Under the pieces are notes generated by a model. It had not been told where the DNA came from. It saw only the letters and a list, made by a program, of their open reading frames with translations, and made no database searches. A program made the translations under genes and the position numbers. Source: Phycisphaerales bacterium (GTDB taxonomy: Bacteria > Planctomycetota > Phycisphaerae > Phycisphaerales > UBA1924). From it: 64,000 nt of DNA. This document shows, piece after piece, positions 39,368-48,628 of the stretch. The stretch is from assembly GCA_020845755.1 (NCBI GenBank), contig JADLFE010000007.1:1-64000 (forward strand), in the 5' to 3' direction. Position 1 is the stretch's first letter. Each line of letters starts with the position of its first letter.

Positions 39368-41017
39368 TCACGCTTCCGCCAGCGCCGCGAACACCACGCG
39401 CCGAAAGGCCTCCACCGGCGCACGCCGCTCCGTCCACGCCTCGAACTGCATCGCCGCCTGACGAACAAACATCTCCAACCCCTCGACCACCGTGCACCCG
39501 AGTTCACGCGCCCTCTTCACCAGCGGCGTTTCCCGCGGTGTGTACACCGTGTCCATCACGATCGCCCGCGATGCCGCCGCCCGAACCAGCGCCGAGTCGG
39601 GAATCGCCAGCCCCTCCGGCGCCGGGCCATGCTTCATCCCGACCGGTGTGCAGTTCACCCACACATCGCACGCCGCATCCTCCATCTCGTCCCACGCCGG
39701 GCACTGCGCCGCGACGCCCGTCGCACCGCGGATCGCCGCGGCCAGTTCGTCCGCCCTGGCGCGATCGCGATTGAACACGATCGGCGTCGCGCCGGCCCGC
39801 GCCGCCTCGAACGCGATCGCACGCCCCGCGCCGCCCGCGCCCACCACGCCGATCACCAGCCCCGCCAACTCTCGCGACCCGTGCGCACCCTTGATGCACT
39901 CAATCGCCGCGGGCGCATCGCTGTTGAACACCCGCGCACGCGACCTCCCGCCCTCGCGCGACACCACCAGCGTGTTCGCCGCACCGATCATCGCCGCGCC
40001 CGACTCGATCTCCCAGCCTTGCTCGCGCGCGATCCGCACCAGACTCTCCTTGTGCGGGATCGTCACGCTGCACCCGCTGAAATCCAGCGGCACATACTCG
40101 ATCAGTTCCGTCAACGTCGCCTTCAGGCTCGCATCGTTGTCCCCTGGTGTCGCGCCCGCCGCGATCGGCATGGGCAGGTACACCGCGTCGATGGCGCACT
40201 CGCCGAAGCCCGCGTTGTGAATCCGCGGCGAGAGCGAGTGCGACACCGGCCAGCCGACCACGCCGTACACCTTCGTTGTCGCGCGGATCGATCGGAACCG
40301 AAACGTCTCGAGGAGTTGCGCCACCATCGGCTGCCCCGGCGCGGTCGCGGAGGCGTCCCGCAAACTCGCGAACGTCAGGAACGCGCCGAACTTCGGCGCC
40401 AGCACGCGGCTCATGAGCCCGAACTCGCCCATGCCAAGCGCGATCGTCGGGCGATCGCCCTGGCGCACCAGTTCGAACAACTCGATGTTGTCGCGCAGCG
40501 AGCGAGCCCGGAACGCGACCTTGTGAACCCGCGCCGCACCGTGCGAACGCATGCTGAGCATCCGGCGTGTCAGGTCCGCGGGACGCGAGTCAAAGTCGTG
40601 CGACGACAGGATGAGGCCGGCGCTCTGTTCGCGTGCCGCGTCGACGCAGAGATTGACCTTCAGCCGCAGGTTGTCCGACCGGTTGTACGCGGCCAGTTCG
40701 ACGTCGATGTATCGCGGCGCGTGCTCGCCCGCCTGCAAACCGACGCACGCTCGCTCGAACATCGCGACACGAACATCATCGTCACCGTCGTAGTGCCCGC
40801 CCTCCCAGGTGGGTCGGCATGTGAGGATGCACGGGAGCGGCGAGGCCGACACCAGCCGCGCCACGCGCGCCGCGTCGTCCGCGCTAGCGGAGCCCGCGAA
40901 CAAGTCATCGACCCGGAACTCGACCATGTCGGCGCCCGCATCGCGCGCCAACGCCGCATCGCGCAGGGCGGCGGCCTCGTCGGTCACCATGATGGGAACA
41001 CAGACCAGCGTCGACAT
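39368..41017 (-). CDS. aroDE: 3-dehydroquinate dehydratase (type I) / shikimate dehydrogenase fusion
   Basis: A 549-residue bifunctional enzyme covering two consecutive shikimate-pathway steps. Residues 1 to about 240 are type I dehydroquinase, with the Schiff-base Lys in ARVHKVAFRA and the catalytic His in LSSHDF. The rest is shikimate dehydrogenase: YGVVGWPVSHSLSPRIHN, the IPHKES Lys, FNSDAPAA, and the NADP loop VVGAGGAGRAIAFEA. The same order occurs in plants and some bacteria. I prefer the ATG at 41017, where the enzyme sequence begins; an ATG at 41035 adds six residues. Confidence 0.93.
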   Translation of the reverse strand: MSTLVCVPIMVTDEAAALRDAALARDAGADMVEFRVDDLFAGSASADDAARVARLVSASPLPCILTCRPTWEGGHYDGDDDVRVAMFERACVGLQAGEHAPRYIDVELAAYNRSDNLRLKVNLCVDAAREQSAGLILSSHDFDSRPADLTRRMLSMRSHGAARVHKVAFRARSLRDNIELFELVRQGDRPTIALGMGEFGLMSRVLAPKFGAFLTFASLRDASATAPGQPMVAQLLETFRFRSIRATTKVYGVVGWPVSHSLSPRIHNAGFGECAIDAVYLPMPIAAGATPGDNDASLKATLTELIEYVPLDFSGCSVTIPHKESLVRIAREQGWEIESGAAMIGAANTLVVSREGGRSRARVFNSDAPAAIECIKGAHGSRELAGLVIGVVGAGGAGRAIAFEAARAGATPIVFNRDRARADELAAAIRGATGVAAQCPAWDEMEDAACDVWVNCTPVGMKHGPAPEGLAIPDSALVRAAASRAIVMDTVYTPRETPLVKRARELGCTVVEGLEMFVRQAAMQFEAWTERRAPVEAFRRVVFAALAEA

Positions 41018-41091
41018 GCCCGCAGTGTACGGCATTCGCTCGTACGCGCGCCGGGCGAAACCGGCAGGATCAGATTCGGTACAAGGAAACG

Positions 41092-41247
41092 ATGTTCGAC
41101 ACGCTCTTGGATCTCATCGGCCAGTGGGCCGTGAACTTCGCCACCGACTCAGCGAGCGACCGCCGCCGCGCGTGGCTGATTCTCCTCGCGGTGCTCGCAA
41201 CGCTGGCGGGTGTGGCCACACTCGTGTACTTCATGTACCAGCGATGA
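41092..41247 (+). CDS. small single-pass membrane protein
   Basis: A 51-residue open frame: a soluble start with Asp and Arg residues (MFDTLLDLIGQWAVNF), a basic patch DRRRAW, and a 20-residue hydrophobic segment (LILLAVLATLAGVATLVYFM) ending in YQR. AAGGA lies four bases before the ATG. The positive patch before the hydrophobic segment suggests the N-terminus stays in the cytoplasm. The 3' end overlaps the end of the convergent flavoprotein gene by 17 bp. Function unknown. Confidence 0.6.
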   Translation: MFDTLLDLIGQWAVNFATDSASDRRRAWLILLAVLATLAGVATLVYFMYQR

Positions 41248-42556
41248 GCGATCTCGCCGCGGCGCTCCCCGCGACGTAACCGCTCGACCACGCCCATTGA
41301 AAGTTGAACCCGCCGATCCGCCCATCGACATCGCAGATCTCACCGCACAAATGCGCCCCGGGCGACACGCGGCTCTCCATCGAATCCAATCGCACTTCAG
41401 AGAGCGGCACGCCGCCGGCGGTGACCTCGGCGTGCGTGAAGCCGCGGTCGCCGGTGATTGGCACGACCAGCGAACACACCTCGCCGACGATCGACGTGCG
41501 CTGCACGCGCGTGAGCGACTGGATCGGCGTGGCGGGATCGACACTCGAATGCTCGCACAGCGCGCGTGACAGCCGCTCGGGCAGCCCGCGGTTGGTGTGT
41601 CCGGGGACGTCCGCGCGAAACACGAGCGACTCGGCGAGCCAGCGCGCGATGCCCGGCCCCTTGGCGCTCACGATCGCACGATCAAGATCGGCGACTGGCA
41701 TCCCCGGCGCGAAGTTCAGCACCAGCGACGCGCCGGGATCAGCGTGACGCGCGTCGGCGAGATACCGCGACGCATCCAGAATCGCCGGGCCGGAAAGCCC
41801 AAAGTGTGTGAAGAGCACGGAGTTCGTGAACGACACGAGTACTTTGCCGCCGGCGTCGCGGACGATGACCTCGGCGGGGACCGACACGCCCGACAGTTCG
41901 CGGAGGAAGTGCCCGTCGGGCGTGGTGAGCGGCACGAGCGCCGGGAAGATCCGCGCCGTCATGGTGTGCCCGAGCGACTTGGCGAGCGAGTACCCCTGGC
42001 CATCCGAGCCCGACTTCGGTAGAGCCTTGCCGCCGGCGGCGATGATGACGCGCCGGGCGATGAGCGAGCGGATGTCGTTGCACGCTTCCGAATCTTCGCG
42101 CTGAATCTTGAATCCGGCGTTGTGCGGCCACACACTGGCCACGCGCCACGGGTGCCACAGTTCCACGCCGACGCGCCGGGCTTCGCTCAGCAGCGCGTCG
42201 AGCACGGTTCTGGCGCGATCGGTCGTCGGGAAGAGTTTGCCGGTGTCCTCCTGCTTGAACTCCACGCCGATCTCGTTGAAGAACGCGACGGTTCGCTGCA
42301 CGTCGAATCGACCCAGCACGTTGCGGATCGAGTTGCGCGATGAGCCGGCGTAAGCGCGCTCGTCAACGTGATAATGCGTGACGTTGCAGCGCCCGCCGCC
42401 GGCAACGAGGATCTTCGCGCCGAGCGATTTGGCCCCATCGAGCGCGAGAATGCGGAGGCGAGAGCCCGCTTCCATCGCCGCACGCCCGGCGGCGATCGCC
42501 GCCATGAGCCCCGCGGCTCCCGCGCCGATCACCGCGATGTCGCCCCGCTCGCTCAC
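41231..42556 (-). CDS. BaiN/HI0933-type NAD(P)/FAD-dependent oxidoreductase
   Basis: A 441-residue flavoprotein of the HI0933 (YhiN) family. The FAD-binding Rossmann motif is GAGAAGLMAAI near the N-terminus, followed by the family hallmark GAKILVAGGGRCNVT. The C-terminal FAD contact reads GEICDVDGRIGGFNFQWAWSSG. Members reduce unsaturated or bile-acid-like substrates in some species; the natural substrate here is unknown. The GTG start lies three bases after the ABC permease stop, so it shares that operon, although no functional link is known. Confidence 0.85.
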   Translation of the reverse strand: MSERGDIAVIGAGAAGLMAAIAAGRAAMEAGSRLRILALDGAKSLGAKILVAGGGRCNVTHYHVDERAYAGSSRNSIRNVLGRFDVQRTVAFFNEIGVEFKQEDTGKLFPTTDRARTVLDALLSEARRVGVELWHPWRVASVWPHNAGFKIQREDSEACNDIRSLIARRVIIAAGGKALPKSGSDGQGYSLAKSLGHTMTARIFPALVPLTTPDGHFLRELSGVSVPAEVIVRDAGGKVLVSFTNSVLFTHFGLSGPAILDASRYLADARHADPGASLVLNFAPGMPVADLDRAIVSAKGPGIARWLAESLVFRADVPGHTNRGLPERLSRALCEHSSVDPATPIQSLTRVQRTSIVGEVCSLVVPITGDRGFTHAEVTAGGVPLSEVRLDSMESRVSPGAHLCGEICDVDGRIGGFNFQWAWSSGYVAGSAAARSLIAGT

Positions 42557-42559
42557 AGG

Positions 42560-43582
42560 TCACACCGCCCGGCGCGAGCGCCACTGATCGATCGCAACCG
42601 CGGCGATGATGATGTGCCCCACGATGATCTGCTGCACGTAATTCGGCCAGCCCAGCGCGGCGCAGCGGCTCTGCAGGTACGCCATCATCACCGCGCCCAC
42701 CAGCGTGCCGACGATCGACGCGTGACCGCCGTTGAGCGATGCGCCGCCGATGACAACCGCGGCGATGACGTCAAGTTCAAGCCCCACGCGGACCGTGGGA
42801 TCGCCGACGGTGAGACGAGCAAACTGCAGCACACCCGCGATGCCGACGGCAAGCCCCAGCACCGCGTACACGCCGATCTTCACACGATTCATGGGAACGC
42901 CGGCATAGGCGGCGGCGACGGGATTGGAACCGATCGCTACGGCGCGACGCCCAAAGACGGTGCGGTGCATGATGAGGGCCGTGATCGCGACCACGCCGAT
43001 CATGCCCCAGACAGCGGGCGCAAAGACGATCCACGCGGGTGTGGGCGATGTTGACACGATCGCGTAGAGCGGACCGCCGGTTTCCGCCGGGGCCGAGACA
43101 ACCGAGCCGCTGGCAAGCCAGATCGACACGCCGCGGAAGACCCCGAGCGTTCCGAGCGTGGCGATAAAGGGCGGAAGGCGGAGGAGCGTGATGAGGAACG
43201 CGTTGTACAGGCCGCTGATGACGCCGGTACCGACGGCGGCGAGGACGGCGACGGACGTGGAATGCCCGTGCTTGAGGGCCAGGGCGCAGACGACGCTGGC
43301 GAGCGCGACGCCGGAGCCGACGGAGAGATCGATCCCGCCGCTGGCGATGACGAGCGTCATGCCCATCGCCACGATCGCGACGATCGCGGTCTGGAGCGAG
43401 ATGAGCCGGATATCCGCGAAGGAGACCAGGCCCTGATCGGGCTTGCCGGTCAGGTGACCGACGATCCAGAAGAAGAGCACAACGGCCGTCAGGCCCAGGA
43501 GCGGACCAAGGGCGCGAAGGAGCGTGCTCGCGGCAATCGTCCGCGGGGAAGATGGAGCGGAGGCGTTGGGGTGATTCGTCAT
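42560..43582 (-). CDS. sugar ABC transporter permease, RbsC type
   Basis: A 340-residue inner-membrane permease with eight to ten hydrophobic segments. The family motif GGASLNGGHASIVGTLVGA near the C-terminus and LPPFIATLGTLGVFRG in the centre mark a ribose/xylose-class permease. It pairs with the binding protein gene upstream by 46 bp. The usual partner is a double-domain ATPase of the RbsA type; none is present in the window. It must recruit an ATPase encoded elsewhere or share one. Confidence 0.88.
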   Translation of the reverse strand: MTNHPNASAPSSPRTIAASTLLRALGPLLGLTAVVLFFWIVGHLTGKPDQGLVSFADIRLISLQTAIVAIVAMGMTLVIASGGIDLSVGSGVALASVVCALALKHGHSTSVAVLAAVGTGVISGLYNAFLITLLRLPPFIATLGTLGVFRGVSIWLASGSVVSAPAETGGPLYAIVSTSPTPAWIVFAPAVWGMIGVVAITALIMHRTVFGRRAVAIGSNPVAAAYAGVPMNRVKIGVYAVLGLAVGIAGVLQFARLTVGDPTVRVGLELDVIAAVVIGGASLNGGHASIVGTLVGAVMMAYLQSRCAALGWPNYVQQIIVGHIIIAAVAIDQWRSRRAV

Positions 43583-43628
43583 GCGGGCAGTCAGTGCGCG
43601 CGGGGTCGATCAAGAAGCCGGACAGCGC

Positions 43629-44693
43629 TCACTCGCCGAGGTACTTCTTGAAGTCCGGCGCGAGGAGCTCCTTCATCTCCGGTGTGCTCATGTTGTCCTT
43701 GGTGACCAGGGCGCAGCCGGTGTCGATCGACTTCTCGGCCTTGGTGCCGCGGAGATGGTCGAGCGCGGTCTTCACTCCCAGGTACCCCATCCGCATGGGG
43801 TTCTGCACGACGAGCCCGTCGATCTCGCCCGCGGACATCGCCTGCACGAGGCCCTCGCTGGAGTCAAAGCCGACGAAGGTGATCTTGCCCGCCAGCGTGC
43901 GCGAGCGGAGGGCGAGCAGCATGCCGAACGTCGAGGACTCGTTGGGGCAGTAGACGCCCTGCAGATCGGTGTTTGACGCGAGGAGGTTCTCAGCGGCTTC
44001 CTGCGCCGTGGCGCGCGTCGCGCCGGCGTAGCGCTTGGGATCGATGAAGGTGATGCCCTTGGCCTTGACGATCTCGTCGGCGAAGCCCTGCTCGCGCTGC
44101 GCCGTGCTGGCGGAGCCTTCCTGATAGCGGAGCATGAGGACGCGGCCCTTGGCGGCGTCGCCACCGAGCGACTTGATCATGCGCTGGGCCGCGAGTTGGC
44201 CGCCCTTGTAGTTGTCGGTGGCGACGAAGGTGACAAAGTCCTTGCCGGCCTCGGCCTGGAGGCCCGAGTCGATGATCACGACCGGGATGCCGGCGGCGGT
44301 GGCGTCCTTCACCGGGCCGACCAAGGCCTTGTCGTCGAGCGGGGCGAGGACGATCGCGTCGTACTTGCTGCTCACGAGGTTCTGGACGAGCGAGACCTGC
44401 TGCTCGCGGTCGTCCTCGCGCTCCGGCCCTCGGAAGGTGAGTTCGACGTTGCCGGCTTCCTTGGCGGCCTTCACGCCGCCGGCGTGGATCGACTTCCAGA
44501 ATTCGTGGGTCGTCCCCTTGGGCACCAGCGCAACCCGCAGCGGCTTGCCCGCGGGCTCATCGGTTGGTTTGGCGGCCGCGCCAGCGGGATTGGCGGGCGC
44601 GGGCTCCTTCTCGCACCCGGCAGAAATCGCGGCGCCGAGAACCGCACATAGACCGACCAGAGCGAGCGATGCCAAGGATGAGCGACGTTTCAT
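43629..44693 (-). CDS. sugar ABC transporter substrate-binding lipoprotein
   Basis: A 354-residue periplasmic binding protein of the ribose/galactose class (Peripla_BP_4). The signal peptide ends in the lipobox ISAGC. Typical family segments are VPKGTTHEFWKSIHAGG, AIVLAPLDDKALVGPV, VIIDSGL and ITFVGFDSSEGLVQAM. It catches the solute for the permease downstream. The ATG at 44693 has GGAG six bases upstream; 40 further open codons upstream are not used. It is divergent from rpsP, so the 229-bp region between them should hold both promoters. Confidence 0.9.
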   Translation of the reverse strand: MKRRSSLASLALVGLCAVLGAAISAGCEKEPAPANPAGAAAKPTDEPAGKPLRVALVPKGTTHEFWKSIHAGGVKAAKEAGNVELTFRGPEREDDREQQVSLVQNLVSSKYDAIVLAPLDDKALVGPVKDATAAGIPVVIIDSGLQAEAGKDFVTFVATDNYKGGQLAAQRMIKSLGGDAAKGRVLMLRYQEGSASTAQREQGFADEIVKAKGITFIDPKRYAGATRATAQEAAENLLASNTDLQGVYCPNESSTFGMLLALRSRTLAGKITFVGFDSSEGLVQAMSAGEIDGLVVQNPMRMGYLGVKTALDHLRGTKAEKSIDTGCALVTKDNMSTPEMKELLAPDFKKYLGE

Positions 44694-44922
44694 GGGAATC
44701 TCCGCGTTGAAAAGGACGCGATGGGATGCGGATGATACAGGAACACGCGATGGAAATGTGGCCTTCCGGGGCCCGAACTGGTCTGTGGCGGGGGTTGGGG
44801 CTATTGTTCCCACCCCTCGTGAAGCGTCGGGTTTGACGCGGGCGAGGTGTGTACAAGTCTTTGAGCCCGATCTTTGGGGCCGGCGTGCCCGGCCTTTGGA
44901 CCGATCTATTCGGAGAGTTCAC

Positions 44923-45273
44923 GTGGTTCGTATCCGCCTGCAGCGTCTTGGCCGTCACAATCGCCCGTTCTATCGCATCAACGCCGTGGATAAGCGGACG
45001 CGCCGCGACGGGAGCGCGATCGAGCAGTTGGGTTGGTACGACCCGATGGCCAAGGACCCCGCCAAGCAACTCGAACTGAACGAGGAGCGGGTGAAGTACT
45101 GGATCTCCGTCGGCGCTCAGCCCTCCGAGACGCTCCGCGACGTGCTCGCCAAGCGCAATCTGGTAGACGTGGCGGCGTGGGAGAAGGACCGCGAGCAGGA
45201 CCGCAAGATGGTGGAGGCCAAGAAGGCCGCCGCTGCGGCCGCGGGCGAGAAGAAGGAAGAGAAGAAGGCCTGA
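44923..45273 (+). CDS. rpsP: 30S ribosomal protein S16
   Basis: A 116-residue S16, an early assembly protein of the 30S body. It opens with VRIRLQRLGRHNRPFYRI and contains EQLGWYDPMAKDP and ERVKYWISVGAQPSETL. A Lys/Ala/Glu-rich tail of about 30 residues follows the normal core. The start is a GTG at 44923 with GGAGAG five bases upstream. In most bacteria rpsP leads rpsP-rimM-trmD-rplS. Here a terminator and an inverted acylase gene separate it from trmD. Confidence 0.96.
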   Translation: MVRIRLQRLGRHNRPFYRINAVDKRTRRDGSAIEQLGWYDPMAKDPAKQLELNEERVKYWISVGAQPSETLRDVLAKRNLVDVAAWEKDREQDRKMVEAKKAAAAAAGEKKEEKKA

Positions 45274-45298
45274 GCGGCTTTACGAGTGAGATTCACAG

Positions 45299-45327
45299 AG
45301 CCCCGGCGACGGGGCTTTGTTGTTTTT
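45299..45327 (+). terminator. intrinsic terminator after rpsP
   Basis: Inverted repeat AGCCCC / GGGGCT (arms 45299-45304 and 45311-45316, loop GGCGAC) followed by TTGTTGTTTTT. The stem can extend by two weaker pairs. It sits 25 bp after the rpsP stop, so rpsP is probably a one-gene transcript. The convergent acylase gene ends 50 bp further on. Confidence 0.85.
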
Positions 45328-45376
45328 GGGGAGGCGAGCAGGCCACTCGGCTCGCGCTGAGTTGATGCTGGTCGCC

Positions 45377-47575
45377 CTACTCCCCAGGGTGGTACATGCG
45401 CGTCGCGGTGCGGGAGACATCCGGGCGCGTGAAGCGTGCGGGCTTGAGTTTCCCCGCGGCGTAGATCGGGGCTTGATCCGCGAAATGCGGCGAGTCGCCG
45501 TGACGCGAGGCGCCGAAGGGCACGATCGTGCGGGCGGTCGGCACGTCGCCAAACTCGACCGCGGCGACATAAGAACTGCCGTGGTACCCGTAGTGGCGCT
45601 TGGTGCCGTTTGAGCGCGCAAGATAGCAGAAGCCCACGCCGAGGCTCCCGTGCCCGCCCGCGATGGGAAAACTCTCGCGGTCGTCGCTGACGGCGAGCCC
45701 GGCGTTTGTATCGAAACGCTGATGGCGGTTGATTTCGCCCCAGGGAACGCGCCAATCACCGAAGTTGCGTTCGAAATCCCCCATCACTTCCGCCAGGGCC
45801 GCGGAGAGTTCGCCCGGGGCGCGACGAGAAACCCACGCGGGCGTGAAGAGCTTCTCGGCCCAGGTCATGAAGAGCGAGGACGCTTGCGAATCGAGGGCGA
45901 GGCGTCCGTCCCACGCGCGGATCAGTTCGATGGCGGGCGCGACGCGCTCGACCTTGGCGGGGTCGGCGGCGGCAAACTTGTCGTACTCTGCCAACAGCGG
46001 ATTGCGCAGGCTGTCGAGCGAATACACGCGCGTGTCGAACGCCGCACGCTCAAGATCCGCGAGCGTCCACGCGTTCGCGTTTGAGAGCAGATCGTGCGAC
46101 ATGGAGACGCGCCCGTCGGCGAGGTCTTTGCCGATCATGTACGGCGGGAAGGACGCGCGATTCGGGTTCTGGCCCTGGGCCGCGGTCGAGAGCGGCGACG
46201 AATTGCAGTTCATGACGTAGCCGCACGCGGGGTTCCAGACCTGCGGGATTTCGTCGAGGGTGTGCTGTCCCCGCCACTGATTGGCGGGGTCGGAGCCGTC
46301 GAGCACGCCGCTGCAATCTCGGGCTGGATCGCGCCGGGGGAACGCGGCGTTGTAGATGTATCCGATGTTGCCATCGGCGTCGGCGTAGACGAGGTTGTGG
46401 AACGCAAGGCCGAAGAGAGCGACGGCGGATTTCCACTCGGCGAGAGTTTCGGCGCGGGCCATGCGGTACCACTGCTCGACGGTGCGCGCGTCTTCCATGC
46501 CGCCCACACGGAAGACGTACGACACTCCGCCGGCCTGAAAGAGGATCGGTCCGAAGTGGGACTTGGCGAGGGAGATCTCCCGCTCTTCGATGCCGCCCGC
46601 GGACTTCACGCCGATCTTGGCTTTCCATACGACGGCGTGGCGGATTTCGTCGCCAAACTTGTACGCGAGTTCATCGCCGTCGACGCCGAGTTTGAGGGCG
46701 TAGCTGTCGGCGATGTCGGGGTAGTTGACGGTGAGGGACCAGCCGAGGCGATCGTTGAACCCGATGGATGGGAGGATTCCTCCGCCGTACATGACCGAGC
46801 CGGAGATGTTGAGGCCGGCATCGGAGGAGAGGTGCGTTTCGTAGGCTTCGTCGAGGGGGATGTGCGGGTTGGCGTAGAGCATGGCGCGCCCGGATGCGGT
46901 GCGCGAACCGGCGATCGCCCACGCGTTCGAGCCATCGGGCGCGGCGGGTGCGACCTCGGGCGGAGCGGGAGCGGGCTGCTTGGCGGTTACGGCGGCGTAG
47001 ACGCGCTGCGCCTCGGCCTGGGCTTGGTAGAGCGCAAAGCCGTATTCGCGGGCGACGAGAATCCACGGCTCCCAGTGGTCGATCACGCCCGACGACTCGG
47101 CGGGGTGCAGCGAGACGTAGTAGTTGAGCGCGTCGGCGGCGGCCTGGGTGAGCGCGCGGACCTCGGGCGGGGCTTGCTCATCCTGTTGACGGGCTAGATC
47201 GGGCACTTCGTATGAGAGCACGATGCGGTCCCACGAGATCGCGTCGGGGCCGAGCGTGCGCGAGGCACGCCCGATCGCGAGGGCGTGGGCCTGTTCGATG
47301 CGGGCGTATTCGTCTTCCGCGCGGGCGAACATCGCGCCGAAAATGGCGGCCGCGTCGGTCACGCCGTGTGCGTGCGGGATGCCGAATTCATCGCGGGCAA
47401 TGGTGACTTGGGCGGCGAGATCGCGGGCGCGGAGGATGGAGGCGGCGTGGAGATCGGCCTGCGCGAGCGCGGGCGGTTGCGAATCCGGGTTCGGCTGGTT
47501 GATCGGCCGGGTGGCCTGCTGGCCCGGCGCGCAGGAGCAGAACAGGCAGAGCGACGCGATGAGGAATCGGCGCAT
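45377..47575 (-). CDS. penicillin acylase family (S45) N-terminal nucleophile hydrolase, predicted lipoprotein
   Basis: A 732-residue precursor of the S45 family, which cleaves itself into two chains and hydrolyses amide bonds such as acyl-homoserine lactones or beta-lactam side chains. The N-terminus is hydrophobic with a possible lipobox ending at Cys15 (FCSC). The expected nucleophile is Ser216 in PDGSNAWAIAG, where the beta chain would begin. GFNDRLGWSLTVNYPDIAD and the C-terminal GGHGSLGVGF also fit. The natural substrate is unknown. It lies reversed between rpsP and trmD, breaking their normal operon. Confidence 0.88.
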   Translation of the reverse strand: MRRFLIASLCLFCSCAPGQQATRPINQPNPDSQPPALAQADLHAASILRARDLAAQVTIARDEFGIPHAHGVTDAAAIFGAMFARAEDEYARIEQAHALAIGRASRTLGPDAISWDRIVLSYEVPDLARQQDEQAPPEVRALTQAAADALNYYVSLHPAESSGVIDHWEPWILVAREYGFALYQAQAEAQRVYAAVTAKQPAPAPPEVAPAAPDGSNAWAIAGSRTASGRAMLYANPHIPLDEAYETHLSSDAGLNISGSVMYGGGILPSIGFNDRLGWSLTVNYPDIADSYALKLGVDGDELAYKFGDEIRHAVVWKAKIGVKSAGGIEEREISLAKSHFGPILFQAGGVSYVFRVGGMEDARTVEQWYRMARAETLAEWKSAVALFGLAFHNLVYADADGNIGYIYNAAFPRRDPARDCSGVLDGSDPANQWRGQHTLDEIPQVWNPACGYVMNCNSSPLSTAAQGQNPNRASFPPYMIGKDLADGRVSMSHDLLSNANAWTLADLERAAFDTRVYSLDSLRNPLLAEYDKFAAADPAKVERVAPAIELIRAWDGRLALDSQASSLFMTWAEKLFTPAWVSRRAPGELSAALAEVMGDFERNFGDWRVPWGEINRHQRFDTNAGLAVSDDRESFPIAGGHGSLGVGFCYLARSNGTKRHYGYHGSSYVAAVEFGDVPTARTIVPFGASRHGDSPHFADQAPIYAAGKLKPARFTRPDVSRTATRMYHPGE

Positions 47576-47680
47576 GATCCCAGTCTACCGGAGCGGCATG
47601 GCGAGGCGTTGCGGGTTCGGGCGTTGAAGTGTGCGTTCCCACGCACTGTGCGGCGGGTGCTTGCCCGCCAATACTCCTGC

Positions 47681-48475
47681 GTGCCACTTCGCATCGACAT
47701 CCTCACGACGTTTCCCGAGATGTTCGGGGCCGAGGCGCCGTCGGCGCTGGGCGTGAGCATCCCCGCGCGGGCCCGGGCCGCGGGGCTGGTGGAGTGGCAC
47801 GCGACGGACATCCGCTCGTACACCACCAACAAGCATCAGAAGACGGACGACAGGCCGTTCGGCGGCGGGCCGGGCATGGTGATGATGTGCCAGCCGGTGT
47901 GGGACGCGGTCCAAGCGGTAGAAGCGATGGACACGCGCGAGGCGACACGGGTGCTGCTCACGCCGCAGGGAAGGCGGCTGGATCAGGAACTGGTTGAGAC
48001 TCTGGCGGCCAGGCCGCGGCTGCTGCTGCTCGCGGGGCACTATGAGGGGATCGACGAGCGGGTGGTCCAGAAGCTCGCTCCGATCGAGGTGAGCGTGGGC
48101 GACTATGTGCTGTCGGGCGGCGAACTGGCGGCGATGGTGCTGATGGACGCGGTGATCCGGCTGCTTCCGGGCGCGCTGGGCGATGAGGACTCGAGCAAGT
48201 CGGATAGTTTTTCGAGCGTGACGATCCCGCCAGCGACCAAGAAGGGCACGGCGACGCAGCGGCGATTGCTCGACTGCCCCCACTACACCAAACCCCGCGA
48301 TTGGATGGGGATGGAGGTGCCGGAGGTGTTGCTTTCGGGCGACCACGGCAAAGTGGCGGCGTGGAGGCTGGAGCGGATGATCGAGCGGACGCGGGAAAGG
48401 CGGCCGGATTTGCTGGGAGAAGGCCCCTCGGGCGGTTCCAAGCCCGATTCCGGGATGCCGGGCGGGGCGGCCTAG
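47681..48475 (+). CDS. trmD: tRNA (guanine-N1)-methyltransferase, m1G37
   Basis: A 264-residue SPOUT methyltransferase that methylates G37 next to the anticodon and prevents frameshifts. The family motifs are intact: IDILTTFPEMFGAEAPS, RPFGGGPGMVMM, the trefoil-knot segments AGHYEGIDERV and EVSVGDYVLSGGELAAMV, and LDCPHYTKP. The start is a GTG at 47681; no clear ribosome binding site precedes it. It is divergent from the acylase gene. The partner rimM, normally just upstream, is missing from this locus. Confidence 0.95.
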   Translation: MPLRIDILTTFPEMFGAEAPSALGVSIPARARAAGLVEWHATDIRSYTTNKHQKTDDRPFGGGPGMVMMCQPVWDAVQAVEAMDTREATRVLLTPQGRRLDQELVETLAARPRLLLLAGHYEGIDERVVQKLAPIEVSVGDYVLSGGELAAMVLMDAVIRLLPGALGDEDSSKSDSFSSVTIPPATKKGTATQRRLLDCPHYTKPRDWMGMEVPEVLLSGDHGKVAAWRLERMIERTRERRPDLLGEGPSGGSKPDSGMPGGAA

Positions 48476-48516
48476 GGGAATCGAGACGAAGATGGTCGGG
48501 GCTCGTCAGGTTGAGC

Positions 48517-48578
48517 GCGGGCTAGAAACCGCCGGGGTGCCCGCCTAGCCTTTGGACCCCACCCGGACGGCTTCCGGG
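48517..48578 (+). other. paired hairpins in the trmD-rplS spacer (possible leader)
   Basis: Two inverted repeats lie before rplS. The first is GCGGGC/GCCCGC with arms 48517-48522 and 48539-48544. The second is CCCGGA/TCCGGG with arms 48562-48567 and 48573-48578 and loop CGGCT. No T-run follows the second (CGGGTTATCTTT), so it is a poor intrinsic terminator. A second, competing pairing between GGCTAG and CTAGCC overlaps the first stem. It may be an rplS leader RNA. Found by eye. Confidence 0.35.
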
Positions 48579-48628
48579 CGGGTTATCTTTGACTCCAGCG
48601 GCCCATTCGGGCGGCAGACAGGTGGATC

